Shown here piece after piece: positions 27,453 to 34,819 of a stretch of DNA of 64,000 nucleotides. Position 1 is the first letter of the stretch. Each line of letters starts with the position of its first letter. The stretch is from positions 62,001 to 126,000 of the forward strand of contig CAKSIN010000001.1 of the NCBI GenBank assembly GCA_934463115.1, given 5' to 3'. This DNA is from an uncultured Clostridia bacterium (GTDB lineage Bacteria > Bacillota > Clostridia > UMGS1810). A program made the position numbers and the translations under genes. The notes beneath the pieces are model-generated. The model searched no databases. It saw nothing but the letters and a program-made list of their open reading frames with translations, and was not told where the DNA came from.

Positions 27453-27481
27453 TTGCAATTGATAGAGATATATGCTAAAAT
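27453..27481 (+). promoter_or_regulatory. Promoter of the Abi-type gene
   Basis: TTGCAA (27453-27458), 17 bp, TAAAAT (27476-27481), 34 bp before the GTG start. Indicates separate transcription from the rml genes. Confidence 0.7.
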
Positions 27482-27515
27482 TAGAATAGAAAATGAAAAC
27501 AGGGTGTGATTTAAT

Positions 27516-28484
27516 GTGAAGCCAAAGAGTATAAATTCGCTTATGGCATATATGAGAAATGCTAAAGGAATACAAATAAACGGAACTGTTCATAAAAAGA
27601 AATTAAGATTTATGGGGTATTTTCATGGATACAAAGGGTATAGGTACTGCAATTCGGTTACAAGACCATTTTCGTATACAAAATTTGAACAGGTACAGGC
27701 AGTGTATGATTTTGATATGTCAATAAAATCAACATTGTACCCAAGAATAATGTTTTTGGAAACGGTAATAAAAAATTATGCACTGGAAGTTATTCTAGAA
27801 GAAATAGGAAGTGAAAAATTTGTAGATGTATATGCCAAAGCCATGAATGCGTATAAAGAGCATCCGATTGGAAGTCAATCATATGAAAAAGAAATAAAGA
27901 GAAGCATGGCTGTTCGAAATAAAATATATGAAAATATAGCCAGGGATTACAACAGAGACAACATAATTTCACATTATTATAAACAGGATAAACCCGTACC
28001 GATTTGGGCTATATTTGAAACATTGAGTTTAGGAGAGTTCGGTCAATTTTTGGGGTGCTTAAATAAGAATATTCGGAGAAAAATATCGCGTTTAGTTGGC
28101 ATACATAATGGAATAGATGCAGATGGAAACTTAATTGGAAAAATCGTATTATCATTAAAGGATTTAAGAAATGCGGTTGCACACAACAATACCATTTTTG
28201 ATACAAGATTTAAAAAAAGCAGTATAGATGGACGAATTTCAAGATATATAATGTCAGAAACCGGAATGAACGAGGTCAATTTTAAGTCGATTGTTGATTA
28301 TGTGATACTGGTTGCATTTATGATGAAATTGTTAAAATGTGGCAAAAAAGATATTTGCAGTTTTATAAAAGAATTTGAAAATAATTGCGATGTTTTATAT
28401 AATAATGTCCCTATGAATATTTATTCAAGAATTGTATATACTAATACCAAGAGAAAATTGAGAGTGATGAGAAATTATATATGA
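27516..28484 (+). CDS. Abortive-infection protein, Abi_2 (AbiD/AbiF) family with HEPN motif
   Basis: 322 residues. The region YDFDMSIKSTLYPRIMFLETVIKN (about 64-87) matches the conserved N-terminal core of Abi_2 proteins. Near 216-224, DLRNAVAHN contains RNAVAH (R218 to H223), the RxxxxH catalytic motif of HEPN ribonucleases. Family members cause growth arrest or death on phage infection; the RNA target here is unknown. GTG start after AGGG. Own promoter upstream; a compact structured RNA with its own promoter follows directly (28546-28608), suggesting a toxin plus RNA-antitoxin arrangement. Confidence 0.83.
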   Translation: MKPKSINSLMAYMRNAKGIQINGTVHKKKLRFMGYFHGYKGYRYCNSVTRPFSYTKFEQVQAVYDFDMSIKSTLYPRIMFLETVIKNYALEVILEEIGSEKFVDVYAKAMNAYKEHPIGSQSYEKEIKRSMAVRNKIYENIARDYNRDNIISHYYKQDKPVPIWAIFETLSLGEFGQFLGCLNKNIRRKISRLVGIHNGIDADGNLIGKIVLSLKDLRNAVAHNNTIFDTRFKKSSIDGRISRYIMSETGMNEVNFKSIVDYVILVAFMMKLLKCGKKDICSFIKEFENNCDVLYNNVPMNIYSRIVYTNTKRKLRVMRNYI

Positions 28485-28510
28485 ATATTATATATTTTTT
28501 AAATAAACAC

Positions 28511-28539
28511 TTGAAATTTCTCAAAATCTATGATATAAT
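28511..28539 (+). promoter_or_regulatory. Promoter of the small RNA downstream of the Abi gene, with overlapping palindrome
   Basis: TTGAAA (28511-28516), 17 bp, TATAAT (28534-28539). An 8-bp inverted repeat, CTATGATA (28528-28535) and TATCATAG (28541-28548), is centred on the -10 box and could be an operator. Confidence 0.8.
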
Positions 28540-28545
28540 TTATCA

Positions 28546-28608
28546 TAGAATTGCGGCTGACGTCTTCGGACTAAGCCTAAGGGAGTCGGATAAGTCTGGC
28601 TCTCTTTT
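28546..28608 (+). ncRNA. Structured small RNA next to Abi_2 gene (candidate AbiF-type RNA)
   Basis: About 63 nt from the predicted transcription start to the end of a U-run. Hairpin 1: GGCT (28555-28558) pairs with AGCC (28574-28577), and inside it GTC (28562-28564) pairs with GAC (28569-28571) around a UUCG tetraloop closed by C-G. Hairpin 2: GGGAGTCGGA (28581-28590), loop TAAG, TCTGGCTCTC (28595-28604), then TTTT, a strong intrinsic terminator. No ORF. A conserved RNA near abiF-like genes has been described as the AbiF motif; identity with it is my inference. Could instead be a generic sRNA. Confidence 0.72.
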
Positions 28609-28691
28609 AATATGCAAAAATATTTATGATCTCATATCACATTAAGATAGTTGGAACATGTAAATAAAAGGAAGTTACTAAAAGGATGAAA

Positions 28692-28782
28692 ACTCCCTCA
28701 GTCAGCTAACGCTGACAGCTCCCTCGGGGAGGGAGCCAAGTGGTGGGTGTCGGTTTCGGTGACAGGTCTCATCTTTGATTCG
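28692..28782. repeat. Dispersed repeat, copy 1
   Basis: Starts ACTCCCTCAGTCAGC and contains internal hairpins (CTCCCTC with GAGGGAG; GTCAGC with GCTGAC). The 25 bp at 28692-28716 are identical to 29656-29680, and the GGGTGTCGGTTTCGGTGAC block recurs near 29759. Resembles the intergenic CTCCCTCAGTC-type repeats familiar from gut Clostridia. Confidence 0.8.
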
Positions 28783-28791
28783 TCGGATAAA

Positions 28792-28830
28792 GCCTGTTCG
28801 ATTGCCGGCAATCGAACAGGCGATTTTTTG
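28792..28830 (+). terminator. Perfect 30-bp palindrome with T-run
   Basis: GCCTGTTCGATTGCC (28792-28806) is followed at once by its exact reverse complement (28807-28821), then GATTTTTTG. Reads as a plus-strand terminator just beyond the stop of the convergent antitoxin gene; it may also serve that gene. Confidence 0.72.
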
Positions 28831-28832
28831 AA

Positions 28833-29189
28833 TTAATTTAGCAGGAGTTTATCTGCCAAAGTTTTATCGGTTTGAATAAGGAAAATCAACTTTTTTGCGG
28901 TAGGTGTGGGTGTAGATTTTCCGCATTCCCATGCTTCGACTGTCCGTCTTGAGACACCGAGCATAGATGCAAATGTTTTTTGCGTCATATTAAGTGAATG
29001 CCGTACAGATGACACATCTACGTTCGGCAGCGATTGTTTTCTTGCAAATGTCTCGGCACTTGCTTTGCCTTTTTCATATTCAAGTGCTTCCTCCAAACCT
29101 GCCATTATTCCGCCAAAAAAATCAACATTTTTAAAATTATTCTCAATTTGCTGTTCAGACAACGATGTTTTAAAAGTTGGTTCAGTCAT
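28833..29189 (-). CDS. Antitoxin, XRE-type HTH (HigA/NadS-like)
   Basis: 118 residues from ATG 29189, nine bases after AAGGAG; a longer start at 29219 would overlap the toxin. The N-terminal region contains FFGGIMAGLEEALEYEKGKA, and the C-terminal half is a helix-turn-helix (RHSLNMTQKTFASMLGVSRRTVEAWECG). It neutralises the toxin encoded just before it and likely represses the shared promoter. Toxin-first order is the HigBA arrangement. Four bases separate it from the toxin stop. Confidence 0.88.
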   Translation of the reverse strand: MTEPTFKTSLSEQQIENNFKNVDFFGGIMAGLEEALEYEKGKASAETFARKQSLPNVDVSSVRHSLNMTQKTFASMLGVSRRTVEAWECGKSTPTPTAKKLIFLIQTDKTLADKLLLN

Positions 29190-29193
29190 AAAA

Positions 29194-29526
29194 TCACTTC
29201 TCCTTCTTGATAGCTTCAATTATGGTTTTAATTGCATGTTTTTGTTCCGGTGTTAGGTTTTCCTGAACATTCTTTGGATGTGCAAAAAGAAAATATAATT
29301 TTTCCTTTTCATACACATCTAAATATATTACTCTCCCACCGCCGCTTTTGCCGGTATTTTCAAGACGTATTCTAAGTTTTCGCGCACCGCCTGTTCCTTG
29401 AATTACATCTCCAATTTGCGGATTTAACAGTAGTGTTTTTTCGAGCCGATTCAAATCAATAGTTGATAGCCCCATTGTATTCCAGCTGTTTAAAAATGGT
29501 TTTGTATAGATAAATTCTCTTGTCAT
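29194..29526 (-). CDS. Toxin, RelE/ParE superfamily (HigB-like)
   Basis: A 110-residue basic protein with the compact RelE-type fold: N-terminal helices, then ARKLRIRLENTGKSGGGRVIYLDVYEKEKLYFLFAHPKN, where Arg/Lys on the beta-strands resemble catalytic residues of mRNA-cleaving RelE relatives. First gene of the pair, driven by an operator-embedded promoter. Probably a ribosome-dependent mRNA interferase; cleavage specificity unknown. Confidence 0.87.
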   Translation of the reverse strand: MTREFIYTKPFLNSWNTMGLSTIDLNRLEKTLLLNPQIGDVIQGTGGARKLRIRLENTGKSGGGRVIYLDVYEKEKLYFLFAHPKNVQENLTPEQKHAIKTIIEAIKKEK

Positions 29527-29559
29527 AAAGTCACTTCTTTTGTAAGATATTATACTATT

Positions 29560-29588
29560 ATTATATACGATAAAATCGTATATGTCAA
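29560..29588 (-). promoter_or_regulatory. Promoter with operator of the toxin-antitoxin operon
   Basis: On the minus strand TTGACA (29588-29583), 17 bp, TATAAT (29565-29560). A perfect inverted repeat, ATATACGAT (29563-29571), 3 nt, ATCGTATAT (29575-29583), fills the spacer and touches both boxes, so a bound antitoxin would block polymerase. Confidence 0.9.
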
Positions 29589-29655
29589 CTGATTTTAAAA
29601 ATATTTTGTTAAATAAAGTGCCAAAGGTGTTTGTTTTTTCGAAGATATTTGATGT

Positions 29656-29806
29656 ACTCCCTCAGTCAGCTAACGCTGACAGGTCTCATCTTCGATTCGG
29701 TCGGCGATAAACGCATGCCACCGGCATGCATCGCCCCTCGGGGAGGGAGCCGAATTGCGGGTGTCGGTTTCGGTGACAGGTCTCATCTTCGATTCGCTTG
29801 ACTCCC
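29656..29806. repeat. Dispersed repeat, copy 2 (mosaic, longer)
   Basis: Shares its first 25 bp, the CTCGGGGAGGGAGCC block and the GTGTCGGTTTCGGTGACAGGTCTCATCTT block (in separate pieces) with copy 1, but has an extra insert at about 29681-29736 that includes a GCATGCCACCGGCATGC hairpin. The AGGTCTCATCTTCGATTCG tail occurs twice within this copy. Confidence 0.78.
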
Positions 29807-30055
29807 TTTTGTTCTTTGGCTATAATAAGATTGCATTGAATATCAGACGAGGCGCAATACTGTGCTTGAGAGAGGACTTATCTGCGGTTGACAGAAACAC
29901 ATTTATTATTCCAATCTGGATGATTTAACTAATAAAAGCCGGTGAATTTGAATGTTGTGCAAAAAGGGAAAAAACGACAGCAAAACAATGTTGGTCGTCA
30001 TCGGAAACGGTTTTGATAATTATAAATTGTATGATTCTATCGATATTTGCACAGA

Positions 30056-30213
30056 AAATTTACTGCACAAATGATAAACCGGCATTTAAGGATATTTACG
30101 GCAACAACTACTACATGCTGCGCGGACTCGGAAAGACATTTGATTTTGCCGTTGAGTGGAATTCCGAAACGAACAGTATTCACATTGACACAAGCAAATC
30201 ATATACAAAATAA
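30056..30213 (+). pseudogene. Fragment of a copper-amine-oxidase-type stalk domain protein
   Basis: The segment DIYGNNYYMLRGLGKTFDFAVEWNSETNSIHIDTSKSY matches the usual end of a stalk-domain repeat (compare the GH26-like protein at 48347), but no full reading frame, signal peptide or start precedes it. The surrounding 29807-30273 has no other recognisable gene, so this is debris of a lost exported protein. Confidence 0.6.
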
Positions 30214-30273
30214 CGGTATTACATGGGAGTCGGGAAACCTCGGCTTCCTTTCAATGTATATCCGAATTGGTGC

Positions 30274-30302
30274 TTGACTTTTGACATGCTGTGTGATATC
30301 AT
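30274..30302 (+). promoter_or_regulatory. Promoter of walRK
   Basis: TTGACT (30274-30279), 17 bp, TATCAT (30297-30302), 45 bp before the walR start. Confidence 0.65.
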
Positions 30303-30347
30303 TGAACTATACAGATGTTCGAAAATTCGGGCAAAGGAGTGGACAGA

Positions 30348-31037
30348 ATGGACAACCTTATTTTAGTTGTGGATGACGAAAAACCGATAGTTGAAATATT
30401 AAAAGTAAATCTTGTTAAAAGCGGATACCGTGTTATATGCGCATATGACGGCGAGGAGGCTGTAAAAAAGGCGCGGAACGAAGAACCGGATCTTATTCTT
30501 CTTGATGTTATGCTGCCTAAACAAGATGGCTTTACCGTGTGCAAAAAAATACGCGAAACATCGTCTGTTCCGATTATTATGCTCACCGCGCGCGAGGAGG
30601 AAGTAGACAAAATACTCGGCCTTGAACTCGGCGCCGATGATTACATGACAAAACCGTTTTCTCTCCGCGAACTTATGGCAAGGGTTAAGGCGAACCTTCG
30701 CCGCACCCAGCTTAAAGCCAATGAGGATTCCGAAAACAACGTTATGGTTTTCGGCGATTTGTCTATAGATACGGATAAATACGAGGTGCGCAAAAGAGGC
30801 AAGGTTATAGATGTGACATACCGCGAATTTGAACTGCTCAAATTCCTCGCGAATAAACGCGGAAAAATTTTCTCGCGTGAAAATCTTCTGAATAAAGTTT
30901 GGGACTATGAATTTATCGGCGATGAGAGAACCGTTGACGTAACAATTCGCCGCCTGCGCGAAAAGATTGAAGATAATCCCAGTGTGCCCACATATATAAT
31001 GACAAAACGCGGTGTCGGGTACTATTTCGGAGCATAA
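30348..31037 (+). CDS. walR: Response regulator WalR (OmpR/PhoB family)
   Basis: 229 residues from ATG 30348, nine bases after AAAGGAG; the frame extends upstream to 30315 but without a site. Receiver domain: VVDDEKP, phosphorylated Asp in LILLDVMLP, Lys in MTKPFS. C-terminal winged helix: FELLKFLANKRGKIFSRENLLNKVWDYEFIGDERTVDVTIRRLREKIE, very close to WalR/YycF. Controls cell-wall hydrolase genes in Firmicutes. Two bases ahead of the kinase gene. Confidence 0.92.
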   Translation: MDNLILVVDDEKPIVEILKVNLVKSGYRVICAYDGEEAVKKARNEEPDLILLDVMLPKQDGFTVCKKIRETSSVPIIMLTAREEEVDKILGLELGADDYMTKPFSLRELMARVKANLRRTQLKANEDSENNVMVFGDLSIDTDKYEVRKRGKVIDVTYREFELLKFLANKRGKIFSRENLLNKVWDYEFIGDERTVDVTIRRLREKIEDNPSVPTYIMTKRGVGYYFGA

Positions 31038-31039
31038 GT

Positions 31040-32830
31040 ATGTTTAAGAGTCTTAGTTTAAAAATAGCAATGATGTTTGTGCTTCTCACAATATCTATCA
31101 TTATTCTGATAGGCACATTCATGACCAACAGTATCGATTCGTTTTATGATAACGAATTTAAAAATCTAATGTCGCTGGTATTTAACGACGATTTGGTAAA
31201 CCAGTTGTCCGACAGCGCAAAATCCGATGTAAGCCCCGGTGAACTGTTTAAAAACATCAGCGTGTATAACAGTCAAATCGGGGTGGATTCGTTTCGCAAT
31301 GTTTATCTTCTTTCCGGAAAAACGGGAAAAACAGTGGATAAGGCGACAACAAACTATTCACTTTCGAAAAACCTGGAGATATCGCCGAATATTGTTACGG
31401 CAATGAGCGGAAAAGTCGGAAACAAAACAATTTCCGGCTCGGGATACATGGATTATGCTGTTCCGCTTAAATGCGACGGCGAGGTTAAGTATATCATTTA
31501 CATACGCGACACGAACGAAGAAACGGATAACGTACTGTCAAGTGTGTTCACAATAATGCTGCAGGCTCTCGGAATCGGACTCGTTATATCGGTTTTGTTT
31601 TCAATTCTGCTTTCAAAAACAATTATTTTGCCCATACAGTCGCTTACCGCGAAAGCGGGGCGAATTGCCGAGGGGGATTTCGGTCAGAAAATAGAAGTCC
31701 GCTCTACAGACGAGATTGGAAAGCTCACGAATACCTTTAACCTGATGTCTCAGGAACTCAGCAGTACACTCAGCGAGATTCAAAGTGAAAAGGACAAATC
31801 GGAAACAATACTTTTGTATATGACGGACGGTGTCCTTGCGTTTAACTCTGCCGGAGAACTGATTCATATCAACCACGCGGCAAAGGAACTTATGCAGCTT
31901 ACCGACACGGCAGGGGTTACGTTCGATACTCTCTTTGCCGATGCGGATATATCAATCGGACAGGTGCTGTATCTGCCGCATTTTAACAGCGCGGAGAGAC
32001 AAATGACGGTCGGCACTACAGAACTGAATGTGCATTTTGCGCCGTTTAATATTAATGACAAATCCAGCGGACTTGTCGCCGTTATTCAGGATATCACAGA
32101 ACAGCAGCGGCTGGATAAGGCGCGCAGGGAGTTTATCGCAAACGTTTCGCACGAACTCCGCACACCGCTGACAACCGTTAAGAGCTATGCCGAAACTCTG
32201 TCCGACAGCGCGCGTGACGATGATATCGACAAGGATATGTTCATTACATTCCTTAAGATAATAAACAGCGAAACAGACCGCATGACTCGTCTTGTAAAGG
32301 ACTTGCTGCTGTTGTCGCGCCTGGATTACGGACTTCGCGATATGCCGAAAGAAAGCTTTGACATTGCCGAAATGATAAAAGATATCGTTGCCAAACTCTC
32401 CATAACGGCGGCGGATAAAAAACAGACGCTTATATACGAGCCTACAAACGCACTGCCTCTGTACAGCGGCAATCCGGACAGGATAGAGCAGGTGCTCATT
32501 AATATTATTACGAATGCTGTAAAATATACACCGCAGGGCGGTGTGATACGTATATCCACAATGCATATGTACAATTCTATTTCAATAAAGGTAAAGGATA
32601 ACGGAATCGGAATCCCCGAAAAAGACCTTGAACATATCTTCGAGAGATTCTACCGAGTTGATAAGGCACGTTCGCGCGAGATGGGCGGTACCGGTCTTGG
32701 TCTTGCAATTGCAAAAGAAATCGTTGAGGCGCACGACGGCACAATTAATATAAAGAGCAAACTCGGCAGCGGAACAGAGGTTGTTATTACCCTGCCGATA
32801 TCAGATGATACCAATGATGATATGGTTTAG
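31040..32830 (+). CDS. walK: Sensor histidine kinase WalK
   Basis: 596 residues in WalK order: N-terminal membrane helix (8-28), extracytoplasmic domain, second helix (about 176-200), HAMP (about 200-250), PAS (about 255-350), HisKA with FIANVSHELRTPLTTVKSYAETL, and HATPase (NAVKYTPQGG; DNGIGIP; ERFYRVDKARSREMGGTGLGLAI). Senses cell-wall precursor status in relatives and phosphorylates WalR. The usual walH/walI/walJ partners do not follow; a terminator and convergent asnB do. Confidence 0.92.
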   Translation: MFKSLSLKIAMMFVLLTISIIILIGTFMTNSIDSFYDNEFKNLMSLVFNDDLVNQLSDSAKSDVSPGELFKNISVYNSQIGVDSFRNVYLLSGKTGKTVDKATTNYSLSKNLEISPNIVTAMSGKVGNKTISGSGYMDYAVPLKCDGEVKYIIYIRDTNEETDNVLSSVFTIMLQALGIGLVISVLFSILLSKTIILPIQSLTAKAGRIAEGDFGQKIEVRSTDEIGKLTNTFNLMSQELSSTLSEIQSEKDKSETILLYMTDGVLAFNSAGELIHINHAAKELMQLTDTAGVTFDTLFADADISIGQVLYLPHFNSAERQMTVGTTELNVHFAPFNINDKSSGLVAVIQDITEQQRLDKARREFIANVSHELRTPLTTVKSYAETLSDSARDDDIDKDMFITFLKIINSETDRMTRLVKDLLLLSRLDYGLRDMPKESFDIAEMIKDIVAKLSITAADKKQTLIYEPTNALPLYSGNPDRIEQVLINIITNAVKYTPQGGVIRISTMHMYNSISIKVKDNGIGIPEKDLEHIFERFYRVDKARSREMGGTGLGLAIAKEIVEAHDGTINIKSKLGSGTEVVITLPISDDTNDDMV

Positions 32831-32845
32831 TACCCGATAAAATCC

Positions 32846-32874
32846 ATCCCCGGCAAAAGCCGGGGATACTTTTT
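32846..32874 (+). terminator. Terminator of walRK
   Basis: ATCCCCGGC (32846-32854), loop AAAA, GCCGGGGAT (32859-32867), then ACTTTTT. The T-run overlaps the asnB stop on the other strand. Confidence 0.9.
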
Positions 32875-34708
32875 AATCATTTTCTATTTTAACATTAAAT
32901 TTTTCAAGCCAATAGTTAAGCTGAATCATATAGGCAATCGTTTGCGGAGTTGTCATAAGCTGACCGTACCACGGCTCCGACCGTTCACTGTCAAGCAGAC
33001 CGCAGACCGTGTTGTAGTCGGCAATTTCAAACAGCGGCGAGTCGGTATTTTTAATGATACCTCTCAGTATTTCGCTCACTGCCGCAAGGTATGCCGGGTT
33101 GTGCGTTTTTGGATACGGGCTCTTTTTTCGCCACAGGATTTCATCGGGCAAAAGCCCTTCGGCTGCCTTTCTGAGCAAACCCTTTTCGCGGCCGCTGTAA
33201 TCCTTTAATTCCCACGGAACATTATACAGATACTCGGCTATGCGATAGTCACAAAACGGCACCCTTACCTCTAATCCGGAGTACATGCTCATTCGGTCTT
33301 TTCTGTCAAGCAGCGTTTGCATAAACCAGTGCATGTTCAGATACACCATTTCTTTCATTCGTTTTTCGAGAGAAGACTCGCCGTGCAGCGCCGGAGCCAT
33401 GGACACATATTCGTCATATTTGGAATTGACATATTCAAAAGCGTCAATTTTGCCGGCGAGATTTCTGTTTAGAAAGCCGCTTCGGTAGGCTGTGGACTGT
33501 GCCCACGGAAAACCGTATGCCGAGCGGATTTTATCGTTTCGATACCACGGATATCCGCAAAAAATCTCATCGGCACATTCGCCGGAGAGGGCGACGGTCA
33601 CATGCTTTTTTATTTCCTCGCAAAACAGCAGGAGCGACGAATCCACATCTGCCATACCCGGCAAATCCCGTGCGTCAACAGCACGATACAAAGCGGCTGC
33701 CAGCTCCGGTGTGTCTATTACCACATTGGTATGCTCGCTGCCTAAATACTGCTGCATTTTAGATATAAATTCGTCGTCGGAATTGGGTTGAAAACGACTT
33801 TTTTTAAAGTACTTCATGTTATTGCGATAGGTTACGGAAAATGTCTTTAACCTTTCGCCGCGTTTTTTCATATAATTTGCCGCAACAGACGATATAAGGC
33901 TGGAGTCAAGTCCGCCGGATAAAAATGTACCTATCGGTACGTCACTTACCAGCTGTCTTTCGATAGAATCTATGATTAGTTCGCGCACTTTTGCAATGGT
34001 TTCTTCCGGTGAATCGCTGTGTTTGTGCGGCTTTAGTTCCCAGTATTTGCGTTCGCGGTATCCGAATTTGTCAAACCGCGCGCAGTACCCCGGTCTTAGC
34101 TCATGTATACCCTTGAATACACCGCATCCCGGTGTTCGGCCGGGCCCTATAAGCATAAGCTCGCATATACCCTGCGTGTCTATTACCGCATTGATATTCG
34201 GGTGTTCAAAAAGGGCTTTAAGCTCGGATGCAAAAACAATACTCCCCTCGTCTGTTTTGTAGAACAGCGGTTTTACACCCATTCTGTCACGTGCGAGAAA
34301 CAGACTGCGGCTATTGTCATTCCATATTGCAAAAGCAAATATTCCGTTCAGCAAATTCACGCATTTTTCGCCGAAAACCGCATAGAGTTTGAGCACAACC
34401 TCAGTATCGGATGTTGTGTCGAAAACAATTCCTCGGTTTGAGAGCAGTTCTCTAAGTTCCGCGGTATTGTAGATTTCGCCGTTGTATACAATCGTGAGCA
34501 GCGCTCCGTTGTACAGGTAGCTCATTGGCTGTCTGCCATGTTCAACGTCGATAACGGCAAGCCGCGTGTGCAAGAGAACTGCGCATGGCGATGAATATAT
34601 TCCGTCATCATCCGGGCCGCGGCGCTTCAAAACCGAAATCATTCTTTTGTGGTAGTCTTCCGGCACAATGTTTTTTGTATAGTCTATTTCTCCGCATATT
34701 GAACACAC
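32873..34708 (-). CDS. asnB: Asparagine synthase (glutamine-hydrolysing)
   Basis: 611 residues. The start is set at GTG 34708, six bases after GAGGTGA, because it places Cys at position 2 (M-CSICG), which must become the N-terminal nucleophile of the class II glutaminase; upstream starts would bury it. Glutaminase motifs: RRGPDDDG, HTRLAVID, YNGEIYN. The synthase domain has the ATP-PP loop SGGLDSSLIS. Transfers glutamine nitrogen to aspartate. AsnB relatives also amidate cell-wall peptides in some bacteria. Convergent with walK, divergent from the malic enzyme. Confidence 0.93.
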   Translation of the reverse strand: MCSICGEIDYTKNIVPEDYHKRMISVLKRRGPDDDGIYSSPCAVLLHTRLAVIDVEHGRQPMSYLYNGALLTIVYNGEIYNTAELRELLSNRGIVFDTTSDTEVVLKLYAVFGEKCVNLLNGIFAFAIWNDNSRSLFLARDRMGVKPLFYKTDEGSIVFASELKALFEHPNINAVIDTQGICELMLIGPGRTPGCGVFKGIHELRPGYCARFDKFGYRERKYWELKPHKHSDSPEETIAKVRELIIDSIERQLVSDVPIGTFLSGGLDSSLISSVAANYMKKRGERLKTFSVTYRNNMKYFKKSRFQPNSDDEFISKMQQYLGSEHTNVVIDTPELAAALYRAVDARDLPGMADVDSSLLLFCEEIKKHVTVALSGECADEIFCGYPWYRNDKIRSAYGFPWAQSTAYRSGFLNRNLAGKIDAFEYVNSKYDEYVSMAPALHGESSLEKRMKEMVYLNMHWFMQTLLDRKDRMSMYSGLEVRVPFCDYRIAEYLYNVPWELKDYSGREKGLLRKAAEGLLPDEILWRKKSPYPKTHNPAYLAAVSEILRGIIKNTDSPLFEIADYNTVCGLLDSERSEPWYGQLMTTPQTIAYMIQLNYWLEKFNVKIEND

Positions 34709-34759
34709 AAAAATCACCTCTGTAATCAGTATATGCAAGTAAATTTTTTATGACACATA

Positions 34760-34788
34760 TTTACTTTAAAAAAATATTATGGTATACT
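34760..34788 (+). promoter_or_regulatory. Promoter of the malic enzyme gene
   Basis: TTTACT (34760-34765), 17 bp, TATACT (34783-34788), 31 bp before the ATG, with GGAGG just upstream of the start. Confidence 0.65.
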
Positions 34789-34819
34789 TATTACAAATAA
34801 ATGTTTCGGAGGTATCCCA

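Noticed and set aside
28692..29806. CRISPR array
   Set aside because: Only two long unequal repeat copies with genes between them; no regular short repeats or spacers, and no cas genes.
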